A DNA stretch of 64,000 nucleotides. It comes from Exiguobacterium acetylicum (GTDB lineage: Bacteria; Bacillota; Bacilli; Exiguobacteriales; Exiguobacteriaceae). A program made the translations under genes and the position numbers. Shown piece by piece: positions 1 through 9,576 of this stretch. A model generated the notes under the pieces. It made no database searches. It saw nothing but the letters and a program-made list of their open reading frames with translations, and was not told the DNA's origin. How positions within the stretch are numbered: position 1 is the stretch's first letter; each line of letters opens with the position of its first letter. The stretch covers positions 2,072,001-2,136,000 of the forward strand of contig NZ_CP082333.1 of the NCBI RefSeq assembly GCF_019890935.1. Reading direction: 5' to 3'.

Positions 1-946
1 CCCTATCCGCTTGACGGAAGGATCCATCATCGATGAGAAGACGTTTACGACGAGTGGTCAAGTTCTCGATGCGTTCTTCCATCAAAAGGCGAACCGCGAC
101 CGCGTCAAACAACAAGCAGCTGATCTCGAACGGTTCATCAAGAGTGAATATGATAAAAATATTCTAAAACGCTCGAAACTCGAAAAAGATTTAGAAGCGA
201 CGTTACGGATGGATGAGTGGAAACATAAAGGGGAATTACTGACGACCTATCTGTATCAGCTCGAACGCGGGATGAAGGAAGCGACAGTCGTCGATTACTA
301 TGATCCAGACGGCGCTGAAATCACGATTTCACTCGATCCCCGCTTTTCACCGAATGAGAACGCGCAACGCTACTACAAACGGTACAACAAATTAAAGACT
401 GCCAAAGTCGAAGTCGCGCGTCAGCTTGAGAAGAACCAGGCTGAGATCGCATATTTTGAAGGTTTGCTGGCCCAACTCGACGTCGCGTCCCCTGAAGACA
501 TCCGGGAAATGCGCGAGGAACTCGTCGAAGAAGGTTATCTGCGCGAACGACAAAAGAAGAAAAAGAAACCGCAGCTTCCACAACTCGAAGAATACCGTTC
601 TTCGACTGGTCTTCCATTCTTCGTCGGAAAGAACAATAAACAAAATGATTACGCGACGTTCAAGTTCGGACGCCGGTCCGATACGTGGTTACACACGAAG
701 GATATTCCGGGATCACACGTCATCATTCAAAGTGATGCACCGGACGAGGCGACGTTGAAGGAAGCAGCGATCGTCGCGGCTTATTTCTCGAAAGCACGTG
801 AATCAAGCCAAGTCCCGGTCGACTTCACGGAACTACGTTATGTCAAAAAACCGAGTGGTGCAAAGCCCGGATTCGTCATCTACACGGATCAAACGACTCT
901 CTACGTCACACCTGATCCAGATGTCGTCCAGTCCTTGCGTCAATGA
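1..946 (+). CDS. rqcH: RqcH (FbpA/NEMF family) ribosome quality control factor, C-terminal part
   Basis: Partial gene: the frame is open from the left window edge, so about 314 residues of a protein usually near 570 are present. The family (YloA in B. subtilis) binds obstructed 50S subunits carrying peptidyl-tRNA and recruits tRNA-Ala to add C-terminal alanine tails that mark the nascent chain for degradation. Visible here are the long charged coiled-coil middle (roughly the first 170 residues, rich in E/K/R), a lysine-rich linker, and the C-terminal NFACT-R domain with its typical motif DTWLHTKDIPGSHV. The N-terminal NFACT-N domain lies outside the window. It is followed at once by a strong hairpin terminator. 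Confidence 0.93.
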   Translation, partial: PIRLTEGSIIDEKTFTTSGQVLDAFFHQKANRDRVKQQAADLERFIKSEYDKNILKRSKLEKDLEATLRMDEWKHKGELLTTYLYQLERGMKEATVVDYYDPDGAEITISLDPRFSPNENAQRYYKRYNKLKTAKVEVARQLEKNQAEIAYFEGLLAQLDVASPEDIREMREELVEEGYLRERQKKKKKPQLPQLEEYRSSTGLPFFVGKNNKQNDYATFKFGRRSDTWLHTKDIPGSHVIIQSDAPDEATLKEAAIVAAYFSKARESSQVPVDFTELRYVKKPSGAKPGFVIYTDQTTLYVTPDPDVVQSLRQ

Positions 947-954
947 CGCTACAC

Positions 955-1004
955 AAAAAAGCGCTGTTTTTCCTAAATGTCACTTAGGAGAAACAGCGTT
1001 TTTT
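955..1004. terminator. Bidirectional terminator between rqcH and the ArAE-type gene
   Basis: A 15-bp stem (962-976 with 984-998, one G-U type pair) closes a 7-base loop. It is flanked by six A on the left and six T on the right, so it can stop transcription from both convergent genes. Confidence 0.9.
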
Positions 1005-1009
1005 CCTCT

Positions 1010-1921
1010 TCACTTCATTTTTTCTAACTGTTCCCGGTAATCGAGCAAATGCCCATGGATGATATCCTTCGCCTCGCTTAATTCTTGATCGAATGAGAAC
1101 ATCGCTTGTTTTCGTTCGTGGGAGAAGATGACATCGTAATGATGGCTGAGTAAGAAATCAATTTCCTGACCGAGCGTCTTTTCTTGTTCTTCTGTCATCG
1201 GGATATCCCGGTGACTAGCAATGCTTTCAAGCAAGACGAGCAACTTGTCTTCAAGATCGACAAGCTCCTTCAGTCGAATGAACGCTTCACTTTGACCGCT
1301 CGCCACTAGTGGATATTTTTGATCTTCTTGGAGCATCAACATCATTTCCTCATGTTTGAGGATTTGTTTACGAACAGTCAGCAAGCGTCCATCATCTTGC
1401 ACAAGGCTTCGCCAATCTTCCATCAACTGTTGCGTCGTTTTTTTGACGAGTAACAGTAAGCGGTCTTCATAATGTGGCGGGAAAACGATGTAATTGACAA
1501 GGACGGCAGATAACACACCGACGACAGTCAACAACGACCGTGATAAGGCATAGTGGACGTAGTCGGCGGTCGGGCTCTCGAACATCAAGACGATCGCAAA
1601 AGCAGCGAACGTCGACATATCCGTTCGTCCAATCATCGAATTGAGGACGAGTGAGACAACGACGGCGAGTCCGATCGTCAGTGGATTGGCGCCAAGTGTC
1701 GCAACGATAGCGAGTCCACACATCAGTCCGAGTACCGTTCCGAAAATCCGATTAAAGACGATTTTAAATGAACGATGAATCGTCGGTTGCATCGCAACGA
1801 TGGCTGCGACAGCCCCCATTCCTGAATAAATACCAAAGACATACCAAGAGATGCTGAGTGCAAAAGCTACCGCGATGCCGGTCTTAATCGTTCGAAGTCC
1901 AATCCGAAACTTTAATTTCAC
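1010..1921 (-). CDS. Aromatic acid exporter (ArAE/FUSC, DUF939) family membrane protein
   Basis: 303 residues with four to six hydrophobic helices in the first 145 residues (for example ISWYVFGIYSGMGAVAAIVA and ILFGTVLGL-type segments) and a long helical cytoplasmic tail, the layout of YqjA-like proteins of the aromatic acid exporter family. The family is thought to move small aromatic or other organic compounds outward, but the substrate is unknown here. The start codon overlaps the stop of the upstream gene by four bases (ATGA), so the two are translationally coupled. Family call is secure; function is inferred. Confidence 0.82.
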   Translation of the reverse strand: MKLKFRIGLRTIKTGIAVAFALSISWYVFGIYSGMGAVAAIVAMQPTIHRSFKIVFNRIFGTVLGLMCGLAIVATLGANPLTIGLAVVVSLVLNSMIGRTDMSTFAAFAIVLMFESPTADYVHYALSRSLLTVVGVLSAVLVNYIVFPPHYEDRLLLLVKKTTQQLMEDWRSLVQDDGRLLTVRKQILKHEEMMLMLQEDQKYPLVASGQSEAFIRLKELVDLEDKLLVLLESIASHRDIPMTEEQEKTLGQEIDFLLSHHYDVIFSHERKQAMFSFDQELSEAKDIIHGHLLDYREQLEKMK

Positions 1922-2820
1922 TCGAGCGTCACCTGCCCGACTTCACTATTGACTGTCACTTCCGGTTTTTCTTGTTTCGACAGTTCATAAATCGTCTCAT
2001 CCTTATTCTTTTGTTTCGTATATCGGTCAGAGGCTTTAATATCGCCTCCCGTGTCGATCGTAATCGTACCGGCTGATTTATTTGGTTTTAGCTTCGTCGC
2101 GCCGTCAATCGTCGTAACGTCAAGACTCAACTTCGCCATATAGTCTGCCAGCGAGACACTCTCGCCTGTCACCTGCGCATGGACGGCGTCCATTTCCTTG
2201 ACAGAAATCGCACGTGTTGCATTCAGTGTAATCTCATCACCTTTTACTTTATCGAGACTCATCGCTTCTCCGTCCATCTCGATCGTTTTTGCGTAGATGC
2301 CCATTCCTTTAAGTGTTCCAGCATCGACATCGACACGGTTCATATAACTTGGTAGTCCCACTTGAATCGTGTAATCTGCTGTTTTTTCGCTCGGACGATT
2401 GCCAAGTCGAGACAGCCAACCATCTCGTCCTGTCACCGTCACCGTATTCGTCGATGTACTGATTTTCAGTCGTTTCCCACTCGACGCACTATCGACGAGT
2501 TTGATTTGGACGTTTCCGTCTGTGCTTCGAACGAATTGTACCGTTGCGTGCGGTGCCTCGATGGCGAGAGATTTATAGCGATTCGTCGTTTTGAATGACT
2601 CGCCGCGCGATAACAATTCCGTTGAGACGAGCAATGTGATCGAATAGATGACGACAAGTCCGAGAATGACACCACCGTATAAATAAAGCGGTCGCTTCAC
2701 TGGTCCTTTTTCTCCAATCCGGTTCAACCGTGCATCCATCTTTTGTTTTTGTTTATTTTTTAAGCGTGTGAACGACGATTGTTTTCGTTTCCGCACACTC
2801 CTACTATTATGCTCTTCCAT
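1918..2820 (-). CDS. Membrane-anchored protein with DUF4097-like beta-repeat domain
   Basis: 300 residues. A basic N-terminal cytoplasmic stretch of about 45 residues is followed by one membrane helix (about 47-68, LYGGVILGLVVIYSITLLV) and an outside domain of short repeating beta-strand units (patterns such as VDAGTLKGM, ITLNATRAISV, ITIDTGGDI) like the DUF4097 putative adhesin fold. The ATG has a GGAGGGG site 8 bases upstream. It is the first gene of a two-gene unit with the ArAE-type transporter, overlapping by four bases. This suggests a partner or sensor for that transporter, but I do not recognise a defined function. Confidence 0.72.
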   Translation of the reverse strand: MEEHNSRSVRKRKQSSFTRLKNKQKQKMDARLNRIGEKGPVKRPLYLYGGVILGLVVIYSITLLVSTELLSRGESFKTTNRYKSLAIEAPHATVQFVRSTDGNVQIKLVDSASSGKRLKISTSTNTVTVTGRDGWLSRLGNRPSEKTADYTIQVGLPSYMNRVDVDAGTLKGMGIYAKTIEMDGEAMSLDKVKGDEITLNATRAISVKEMDAVHAQVTGESVSLADYMAKLSLDVTTIDGATKLKPNKSAGTITIDTGGDIKASDRYTKQKNKDETIYELSKQEKPEVTVNSEVGQVTLE

Positions 2821-2975
2821 GTCAGCCCCTCCATCTCATGTCTACCATTATTCCGAATATCTGAATCGGCTGTCAACAGCCCCCTTCTTATCATAGAAGA
2901 AGTTCACCGTTTCGCCATCGGGCGGAAGAAGGAAGCGTCATCGGATGAACCGCTGACATTCCAGAAGAATAATCA
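2821..2975. other. Intergenic stretch, upstream region of the DUF4097-like/ArAE unit
   Basis: About 155 bases between the leftward DUF4097-like gene and the next terminator. It should hold the promoter of the leftward unit. I see no convincing -35/-10 pair and no open frame with a ribosome site. Confidence 0.5.
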
Positions 2976-3010
2976 ACAAAAAGGAGAGGAACATTGACGT
3001 TTCCTCTCCT
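2976..3010 (-). terminator. Terminator of the UPF0173 hydrolase gene
   Basis: A 10-bp perfect stem (2982-2991 with 3001-3010) followed on the minus strand by a T-rich tail complementary to 2974-2981. It lies just past the stop codon at 3026. Confidence 0.85.
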
Positions 3011-3025
3011 GTGATTAAGAACGGA

Positions 3026-3715
3026 TTATAATTCGAGTGACTCGCCGATTGCGAGTGGATGACCCGTTTGACCTTGTGCTTCAATCTTTTCACAGAATGC
3101 GTTCGCATCTTGTTTGATTAAATCAAATGTATCGTAGTGGATCGGTACAACGGCTTTTGCTTGCAACATATCTGCAGCGATCAACGCATCATCTGGACCC
3201 ATCGTGAAGTTATCACCGATCGGTAAGAAGGCTAAATCGATTTCGTGATGAGCACCATAAAGGGCTAAATCCCCGAACAGTGCCGTATCACCTGCATGAT
3301 AGATTTCCTTTCCTTCAATCGTCAGCAAGAATCCAGCTGGCATCCCCATATACGTAATCGTTTGTTTCTCTTCATCAATGATACTTGATGAATGGAATGC
3401 TTGTGTCATCTTCACTTTACCAAACGGAAATTCAAACTGTCCGCCGAGGTTCATCGGGTGAACGTTGAGTCCTTTGAAACTCAGATACGTCGCCAACTCA
3501 TGCGTAGCGATGATCGTCGCTCCCGTCGCTTTCGCGATTCGCTCTGCATCAAGCATATGATCGGCATGCGCATGCGTTAAAAGAATGAAATCTGCCTTGA
3601 CGTCATCGGGATTCGTCGTCGCTTTGTCGTTACCGCTAAAAAATGGATCGATGACGAGATGATGCCCGTTCGTCTCGATTGTTACTGTCGATTGTCCGTG
3701 ATAAGTCAATTTCAT
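3026..3715 (-). CDS. UPF0173 metal-dependent hydrolase (YtkL-like)
   Basis: 229 residues from the ATG at 3715. The longer frame to 3772 overlaps the upstream gene and begins with residues untypical of the family. A GAGAGG site precedes the chosen ATG. It is a metallo-beta-lactamase fold protein: zinc motif THAHADH near residue 54, HAGDT near 145, and a conserved C-terminal His in [11 protein letters not shown]0173 proteins are small standalone hydrolases whose substrate is not established. It follows the HxlR-type regulator with a 19-base gap, so the two are probably cotranscribed. Confidence 0.9.
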   Translation of the reverse strand: MKLTYHGQSTVTIETNGHHLVIDPFFSGNDKATTNPDDVKADFILLTHAHADHMLDAERIAKATGATIIATHELATYLSFKGLNVHPMNLGGQFEFPFGKVKMTQAFHSSSIIDEEKQTITYMGMPAGFLLTIEGKEIYHAGDTALFGDLALYGAHHEIDLAFLPIGDNFTMGPDDALIAADMLQAKAVVPIHYDTFDLIKQDANAFCEKIEAQGQTGHPLAIGESLEL

Positions 3716-3734
3716 GAATGTCACTGCCTCTCGT

Positions 3735-4049
3735 TTAGGATTCGGATATTTGATTCCCTTCCCCCCATGCACATAAACCTTTCATGGCAGGTTGCAGTGT
3801 AAATGCCGCTTCTGTCAATTTGTATTCGACGTGTAAGACGGCTTCATCAAATTCAATCCGCTCGATCATTCCGAGTCGTTCGAGTTCTTTTAATTGATCC
3901 GTCAAGACTTTCCGAGAAATCCCGGGAATGGCACGTTGTAACTCTAAAAAACGTTTCGGACCGTTCTCTAACGTGCAATATAATTGTGGGCGCCATTTTC
4001 CGCCGATGATGGCGAGCGCCCGATTGACCGGAAATTGTTCTGTCGACAT
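3735..4049 (-). CDS. HxlR-family winged-helix transcriptional regulator
   Basis: 104 residues with the HxlR/MarR-like winged helix: [21 protein letters not shown] near the N-terminus, then the recognition-helix region [21 protein letters not shown]. Relatives such as YodB and HypR sense quinones or hypochlorite through an N-terminal cysteine. This protein lacks that residue; its cysteines are at about 25 (LYCTL) and 93 (LCAWG), so redox sensing by the classic Cys6 mechanism is not supported. It is divergent from a glyoxalase-fold/MDR gene pair and shares a 104-base promoter region with repeated GCGTA motifs, so control of that pair and of itself is likely. Confidence 0.9.
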   Translation of the reverse strand: MSTEQFPVNRALAIIGGKWRPQLYCTLENGPKRFLELQRAIPGISRKVLTDQLKELERLGMIERIEFDEAVLHVEYKLTEAAFTLQPAMKGLCAWGEGNQISES

Positions 4050-4083
4050 GTTGTTCTCTCCTCCGCAGTAGTTACTTCAAAGT

Positions 4084-4128
4084 GCGTACTATGCAATCGA
4101 GTGTAGCGTAAGTTAGAGTATGCGTAAA
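4084..4128. promoter_or_regulatory. hxlR promoter with GCGTA repeats, divergent control region
   Basis: On the minus strand a -35 TTTACG (4123-4128) and -10 TACACT (4100-4105) are 17 bases apart and suit hxlR. The pentamer GCGTA occurs at 4084, 4106 and 4122. Two copies lie in or beside the promoter spacer and the third just past the expected transcription start. A short ACTT-CA-AAGT inverted repeat lies further toward hxlR. Binding by HxlR is an inference. Confidence 0.5.
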
Positions 4129-4153
4129 TCATTTTGCAAAAGGAGTGTTAAGC

Positions 4154-4645
4154 ATGACGTATCCACGTAATTTTTCGCACATCGGTCTTTCCGTGCCGAA
4201 TCTCGACGAAGCCGTCCGTTTTTATCAAGAGGTGATGGGCTGGTATATCATCATGGAACCGTCTGATGTCCTTGAAGATGATTCTGCCATCGGTGTCATG
4301 TGTACGGATGTCTTTGGTGCAGGATGGAACAAGTTCCGGATTGCTCACATGGCGACAGGTGACCGCATCGGAATCGAGTTGTTCGAGTTCCCGAACAATG
4401 AACAACCCGAAAATAACTTCGAATTCTGGAAAACAGGCATCTTCCATTATGCGATCCAAGATCCAGACGTCGAAGGACTCGTCGAAAAAATCGTCGCCCA
4501 CGGCGGCAAACAACGGATGCCAATCCGCGAATACTATCCGGGAGACAAGCCGTATCGAATGGTATACTGTGAGGATCCATTCGGTAACCTCGTTGAAATC
4601 TACTCTCACTCGTATGAACTCACGTATTCGGAAGGAGCGTATTAA
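4154..4645 (+). CDS. VOC-superfamily (glyoxalase/bleomycin-resistance fold) protein
   Basis: 163 residues from ATG 4154, which sits 10 bases after AAAGGAG. A GTG at 4145 is in frame but touches the ribosome site. The start FSHIGLSVPNLDEAVRFYQ and the end YCEDPFGNLVEIYSHS are classic VOC halves, with metal ligands expected at His11 and a Glu near the end (VEIYSH). VOC enzymes include glyoxalase I, ring-cleaving dioxygenases and thiol-dependent detoxification proteins; the exact reaction cannot be read from sequence. It is followed after 2 bases by an MDR oxidoreductase, so the pair probably acts together on a reactive carbonyl or quinone-like compound. Confidence 0.88.
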   Translation: MTYPRNFSHIGLSVPNLDEAVRFYQEVMGWYIIMEPSDVLEDDSAIGVMCTDVFGAGWNKFRIAHMATGDRIGIELFEFPNNEQPENNFEFWKTGIFHYAIQDPDVEGLVEKIVAHGGKQRMPIREYYPGDKPYRMVYCEDPFGNLVEIYSHSYELTYSEGAY

Positions 4646-4647
4646 AC

Positions 4648-5619
4648 ATGAAAGCATGGTTAAATCACTCAGGTACAGCGATTGATCAATGGACATTCGA
4701 AGAGGTCGAGACGCCGACGCCAGGAGAAGGTCAAGCCTTGATTCGCGTCAAGACCGTCGCGCTGAATCCCGTCGACTATAAGGCGACCAACAATCCAGCT
4801 TGGACGTTTCCACATATTCCAGGCGTCGATCTAGCTGGTGTCGTCGAACAAATCGGACCCGGCGCAGAAGTGAAAATCGGCGATCGTGTAGCGATTCATA
4901 CGAACCTGCAACGCGATGGCGCTTTTGCTGAATATGCACTCGTCGATACACGTGCCCTCGCCCTGATTCCGGAAGACGTCTCATTCGCTGAAGCCGTTGC
5001 GATTCTTTGCGCAGGCATGACTGCCTATGAAGCCATCGTTCAGAAGATGAACACGACAGAGAAAGAAACGATCCTTATCCATGCTGGTGCAGGTGGTGTT
5101 GGTGGCATCGGCATTCAACTCGCAAAACGCCTTGGTCTTAAGGTCGCGACGACTGCTTCGACAGAAAACCATGAGTGGGTCAAGCGACTCGGTGCCGATC
5201 TTGCCATCGACTACAAAAAAGAAAATGTCACGGATGTCATCCGCGATTGGACGAACGGTCGCGGTGCTGACTTGATTTTCAATACAGTCGGTCGAGATGA
5301 AGCAACAGCGGATCTCGGACGTCTTGCCTTCTCGGGGCAACTCGCCTTCATCGCCGGTGGTCCCGATCAGTCGGTCGTTAAGCCGTTCACGCTCTCCCCT
5401 TCGATCCATGAAGTGGCACTCGCGGCTGCTTATGCCAGCGAAGATGACCGGGCCATCCGAAACCTCGGTCATATGGCAAGCGAGTTATTAAAACTCGTCG
5501 CAGCAAAAGCACTCGATCCTCTCGTTACAGAAGAGATTCCAGCAGCTGACATCGTCAAAGGATTACAACGTTTATCTGAACGCCACGTCCGTGGTAAAAT
5601 CATCGCTACATTCAATTAA
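4648..5619 (+). CDS. MDR-family zinc-free alcohol dehydrogenase / quinone oxidoreductase
   Basis: 323 residues, the usual length for quinone oxidoreductase-like medium-chain reductases. The N-terminal GroES-like domain (KVGDRVAIH-type segment) lacks structural and catalytic zinc cysteines. The NAD(P)H-binding Rossmann motif HAGAGGVGGIGIQLAK lies at about 148-163. The C-terminus RHVRGKIIATF is typical. The ribosome site GGAGCG lies within the end of the VOC gene. Expected reaction: NAD(P)H-dependent reduction of an enone, quinone or aldehyde. The adjoining HxlR-type regulator suggests induction by such compounds; substrate unknown. Confidence 0.88.
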   Translation: MKAWLNHSGTAIDQWTFEEVETPTPGEGQALIRVKTVALNPVDYKATNNPAWTFPHIPGVDLAGVVEQIGPGAEVKIGDRVAIHTNLQRDGAFAEYALVDTRALALIPEDVSFAEAVAILCAGMTAYEAIVQKMNTTEKETILIHAGAGGVGGIGIQLAKRLGLKVATTASTENHEWVKRLGADLAIDYKKENVTDVIRDWTNGRGADLIFNTVGRDEATADLGRLAFSGQLAFIAGGPDQSVVKPFTLSPSIHEVALAAAYASEDDRAIRNLGHMASELLKLVAAKALDPLVTEEIPAADIVKGLQRLSERHVRGKIIATFN

Positions 5620-5635
5620 TTTCAGTTTGACATGA

Positions 5636-5678
5636 AACAGCCGATCGTCCTTAGATAACAGGATGATCGGCTGTTGTT
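5636..5678 (+). terminator. Terminator after the MDR oxidoreductase gene
   Basis: A 15-bp stem (5636-5650 with 5661-5675, one wobble) with a 10-base loop, followed by a TGTTGTG tail. It separates the rightward pair from the convergent GNAT gene and may work in both directions. Confidence 0.8.
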
Positions 5679-5720
5679 GTGCATATCAATGTCTAGACAT
5701 CGAAACAAGATGCCCGATAT

Positions 5721-6530
5721 TTACCGATAGCGCTCTTGTTTTTTGATATGTAAGGATCGTCCGACTAACTCGAAACCGACATGCTGATAGATTTTATTCG
5801 CTGTCTGGTTCGACCAATCGGTATAGAGCGTCACGACCGGATAAGACTGTCGTAGATGTTCAGATAGTTTGGCGACGAGATACGAGGCATACCCATTTCC
5901 ACGCAGTTCTTTCGGCGTATAGACGTAAGAAATCGTAATCCCCGTTTGTGTCGGACGCGTCGCTGCCGCCATCGCGACAAGCATATCTCCACGAAACAAT
6001 CCGAACAAGCTTTCTTGCTGGATGTGTCGCGTCATCGACTGATGGAGTTGCGTAAGCTGTCGCTCAGAAGGTCGTGTTTCAACTTCATATAAAAATCCGG
6101 ACGCAAACGCTAAGGCTTGTTGTCTTTCATCGTCCGAAATCGGTCGGAAGACGACGTTTTTCGGAACAAGCGGCATCTTGACCTTCGTCAGTGCATACAT
6201 CCCCTGTTCCATATGTATCTCATACATGGAATGTGGCAGTAACAGCGGCGCTAAGATCGCCTGTTCTCCGACGAATCCTGGGCTATCCAAAATTCTGGCA
6301 AGCTTTCGGATTCCCTCTTTTGAGAACACATCGCCTGCGACGATGGCTTGCTCCGGTATCGTTTGCAATATGACGAGACGATGATCGCCTTCTTGTGCCG
6401 TTGCCATCAAAAGCGGTTCATCCCCACGTTCTAATATGCCAAGAATCAACTGATGGGTATCCGGACGTTCAAGCAAAAACGGGAGGACGACCTTTTTGAA
6501 CTGTTCATAATCACGATAATGCGTCACCAT
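5721..6530 (-). CDS. GNAT-family N-acetyltransferase
   Basis: 269 residues. The C-terminal half holds the acetyl-CoA-binding core: ITISYVYTPKELRGNGYAS (motif A, about 200-220) followed by LYTDWSNQTANKIYQHVGF (motif B). The N-terminal 130 residues are less conserved, as in two-domain GNAT proteins. The acceptor substrate is unknown. The ATG has a strong AGGAGGT site 9 bases upstream, but that site lies in the 3' arm of a nested inverted repeat (6535-6592). It follows pyrE with only 80 bases between and could receive readthrough from the pyr operon. Confidence 0.86.
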   Translation of the reverse strand: MVTHYRDYEQFKKVVLPFLLERPDTHQLILGILERGDEPLLMATAQEGDHRLVILQTIPEQAIVAGDVFSKEGIRKLARILDSPGFVGEQAILAPLLLPHSMYEIHMEQGMYALTKVKMPLVPKNVVFRPISDDERQQALAFASGFLYEVETRPSERQLTQLHQSMTRHIQQESLFGLFRGDMLVAMAAATRPTQTGITISYVYTPKELRGNGYASYLVAKLSEHLRQSYPVVTLYTDWSNQTANKIYQHVGFELVGRSLHIKKQERYR

Positions 6531-6534
6531 AGTC

Positions 6535-6592
6535 GACGACCTCCTTTATTTTTCTAGTGTACCAAAACATTCACTAGAAATCGTAGGTCGTC
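6535..6592 (-). repeat. Nested inverted repeat covering the GNAT gene ribosome site
   Basis: The outer arms GACGACCT (6535-6542) and AGGTCGTC (6585-6592) pair, and inside them TTTCTAGTG (6551-6559) pairs with CACTAGAAA (6572-6580). On the minus-strand RNA the outer 3' arm contains part of the AGGAGGT ribosome site. There is no T-run after the hairpin, so it does not look like a standard terminator of the pyr operon. Confidence 0.6.
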
Positions 6593-6610
6593 CGACGGAA
6601 TCTATCGATT

Positions 6611-7239
6611 TTAGACGTTCGCTGTAAAACGTTCGCTCCAAGCGACTGGATCTTTCGACCAATCCGCTAACTGTTTTTGCTCTTCTATAGTAATATCGCC
6701 TTGTTGTTGTGCGGTTTCGAGTAACGCTTCGAACGTCAGTAATGCATCCGCTTCAATCTTTGCGTCGCGGAGATTATTTGACAAGCGCTCCATTCCGTAC
6801 GAGAAGATCGCTTGAATGCGAATGACATCTGCTCCCTTCGCTTGCAAGGCTTCCGCCGCTTCGATCGCAGACATCCCTGTCGATAATAAGTCTTCGATGA
6901 CGACGACACGTTGTCCAGGTCGAATGACACCTTCGATTTGATTTCCTTTTCCGTGTTTCTTATTCCCACTACGCACGTAGACCATCGGTAATCCTAACCG
7001 TTCTGCGACGAGTGCTGCGTGTGGAATGCCTGCCGTAGCGGTTCCAGCAATCACATCGACTGCAAGTCCCTTCACTTTCTCAGCGAGTGCATTTGCAATC
7101 AAGGAACGAACTGCCGGGTACGAGAGCGTCAACCGATTATCACAATAGATCGGTGAACGAAGTCCACTTGCCCATGTGTATGGATCGTTTGGCGATAAGG
7201 TGACGGCTTCAATACGGAGTAACGCACTAGCGATTGGAT

Positions 7240-7246
<7 letters not shown>
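6611..7246 (-). CDS. pyrE: Orotate phosphoribosyltransferase
   Basis: 211 residues from ATG 7246 (AAGGGG 8 bases upstream); a longer frame to 7264 lies inside pyrF. It converts orotate and PRPP to OMP in the cytoplasm, the fifth step of UMP synthesis. The PRPP-binding loop VVVIEDLLSTGMS is clear in the middle, with YVRSGNKKHGKGNQIEG upstream of it carrying the basic catalytic residues typical of the family. It is the last gene of the pyr operon and overlaps the end of pyrF by 7 bases, so translation is probably coupled. Confidence 0.97.

Positions 7247-9572
<2,326 letters not shown>

Positions 9573-9576
<4 letters not shown>

Noticed and set aside
3716-3772. Extended N-terminus of the UPF0173 hydrolase
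   Set aside because: The extra residues overlap the end of the HxlR gene, are not family-like, and the ATG at 3715 has its own ribosome site.
4148-4696. Long minus-strand frame opposite the VOC gene
   Set aside because: No ribosome site and no family pattern; it mirrors the codons of a clear VOC protein.
6551-6580. Terminator of the pyr operon
   Set aside because: The 9-bp stem is real but is followed on the minus strand by AATAAAGG, not a T-run.
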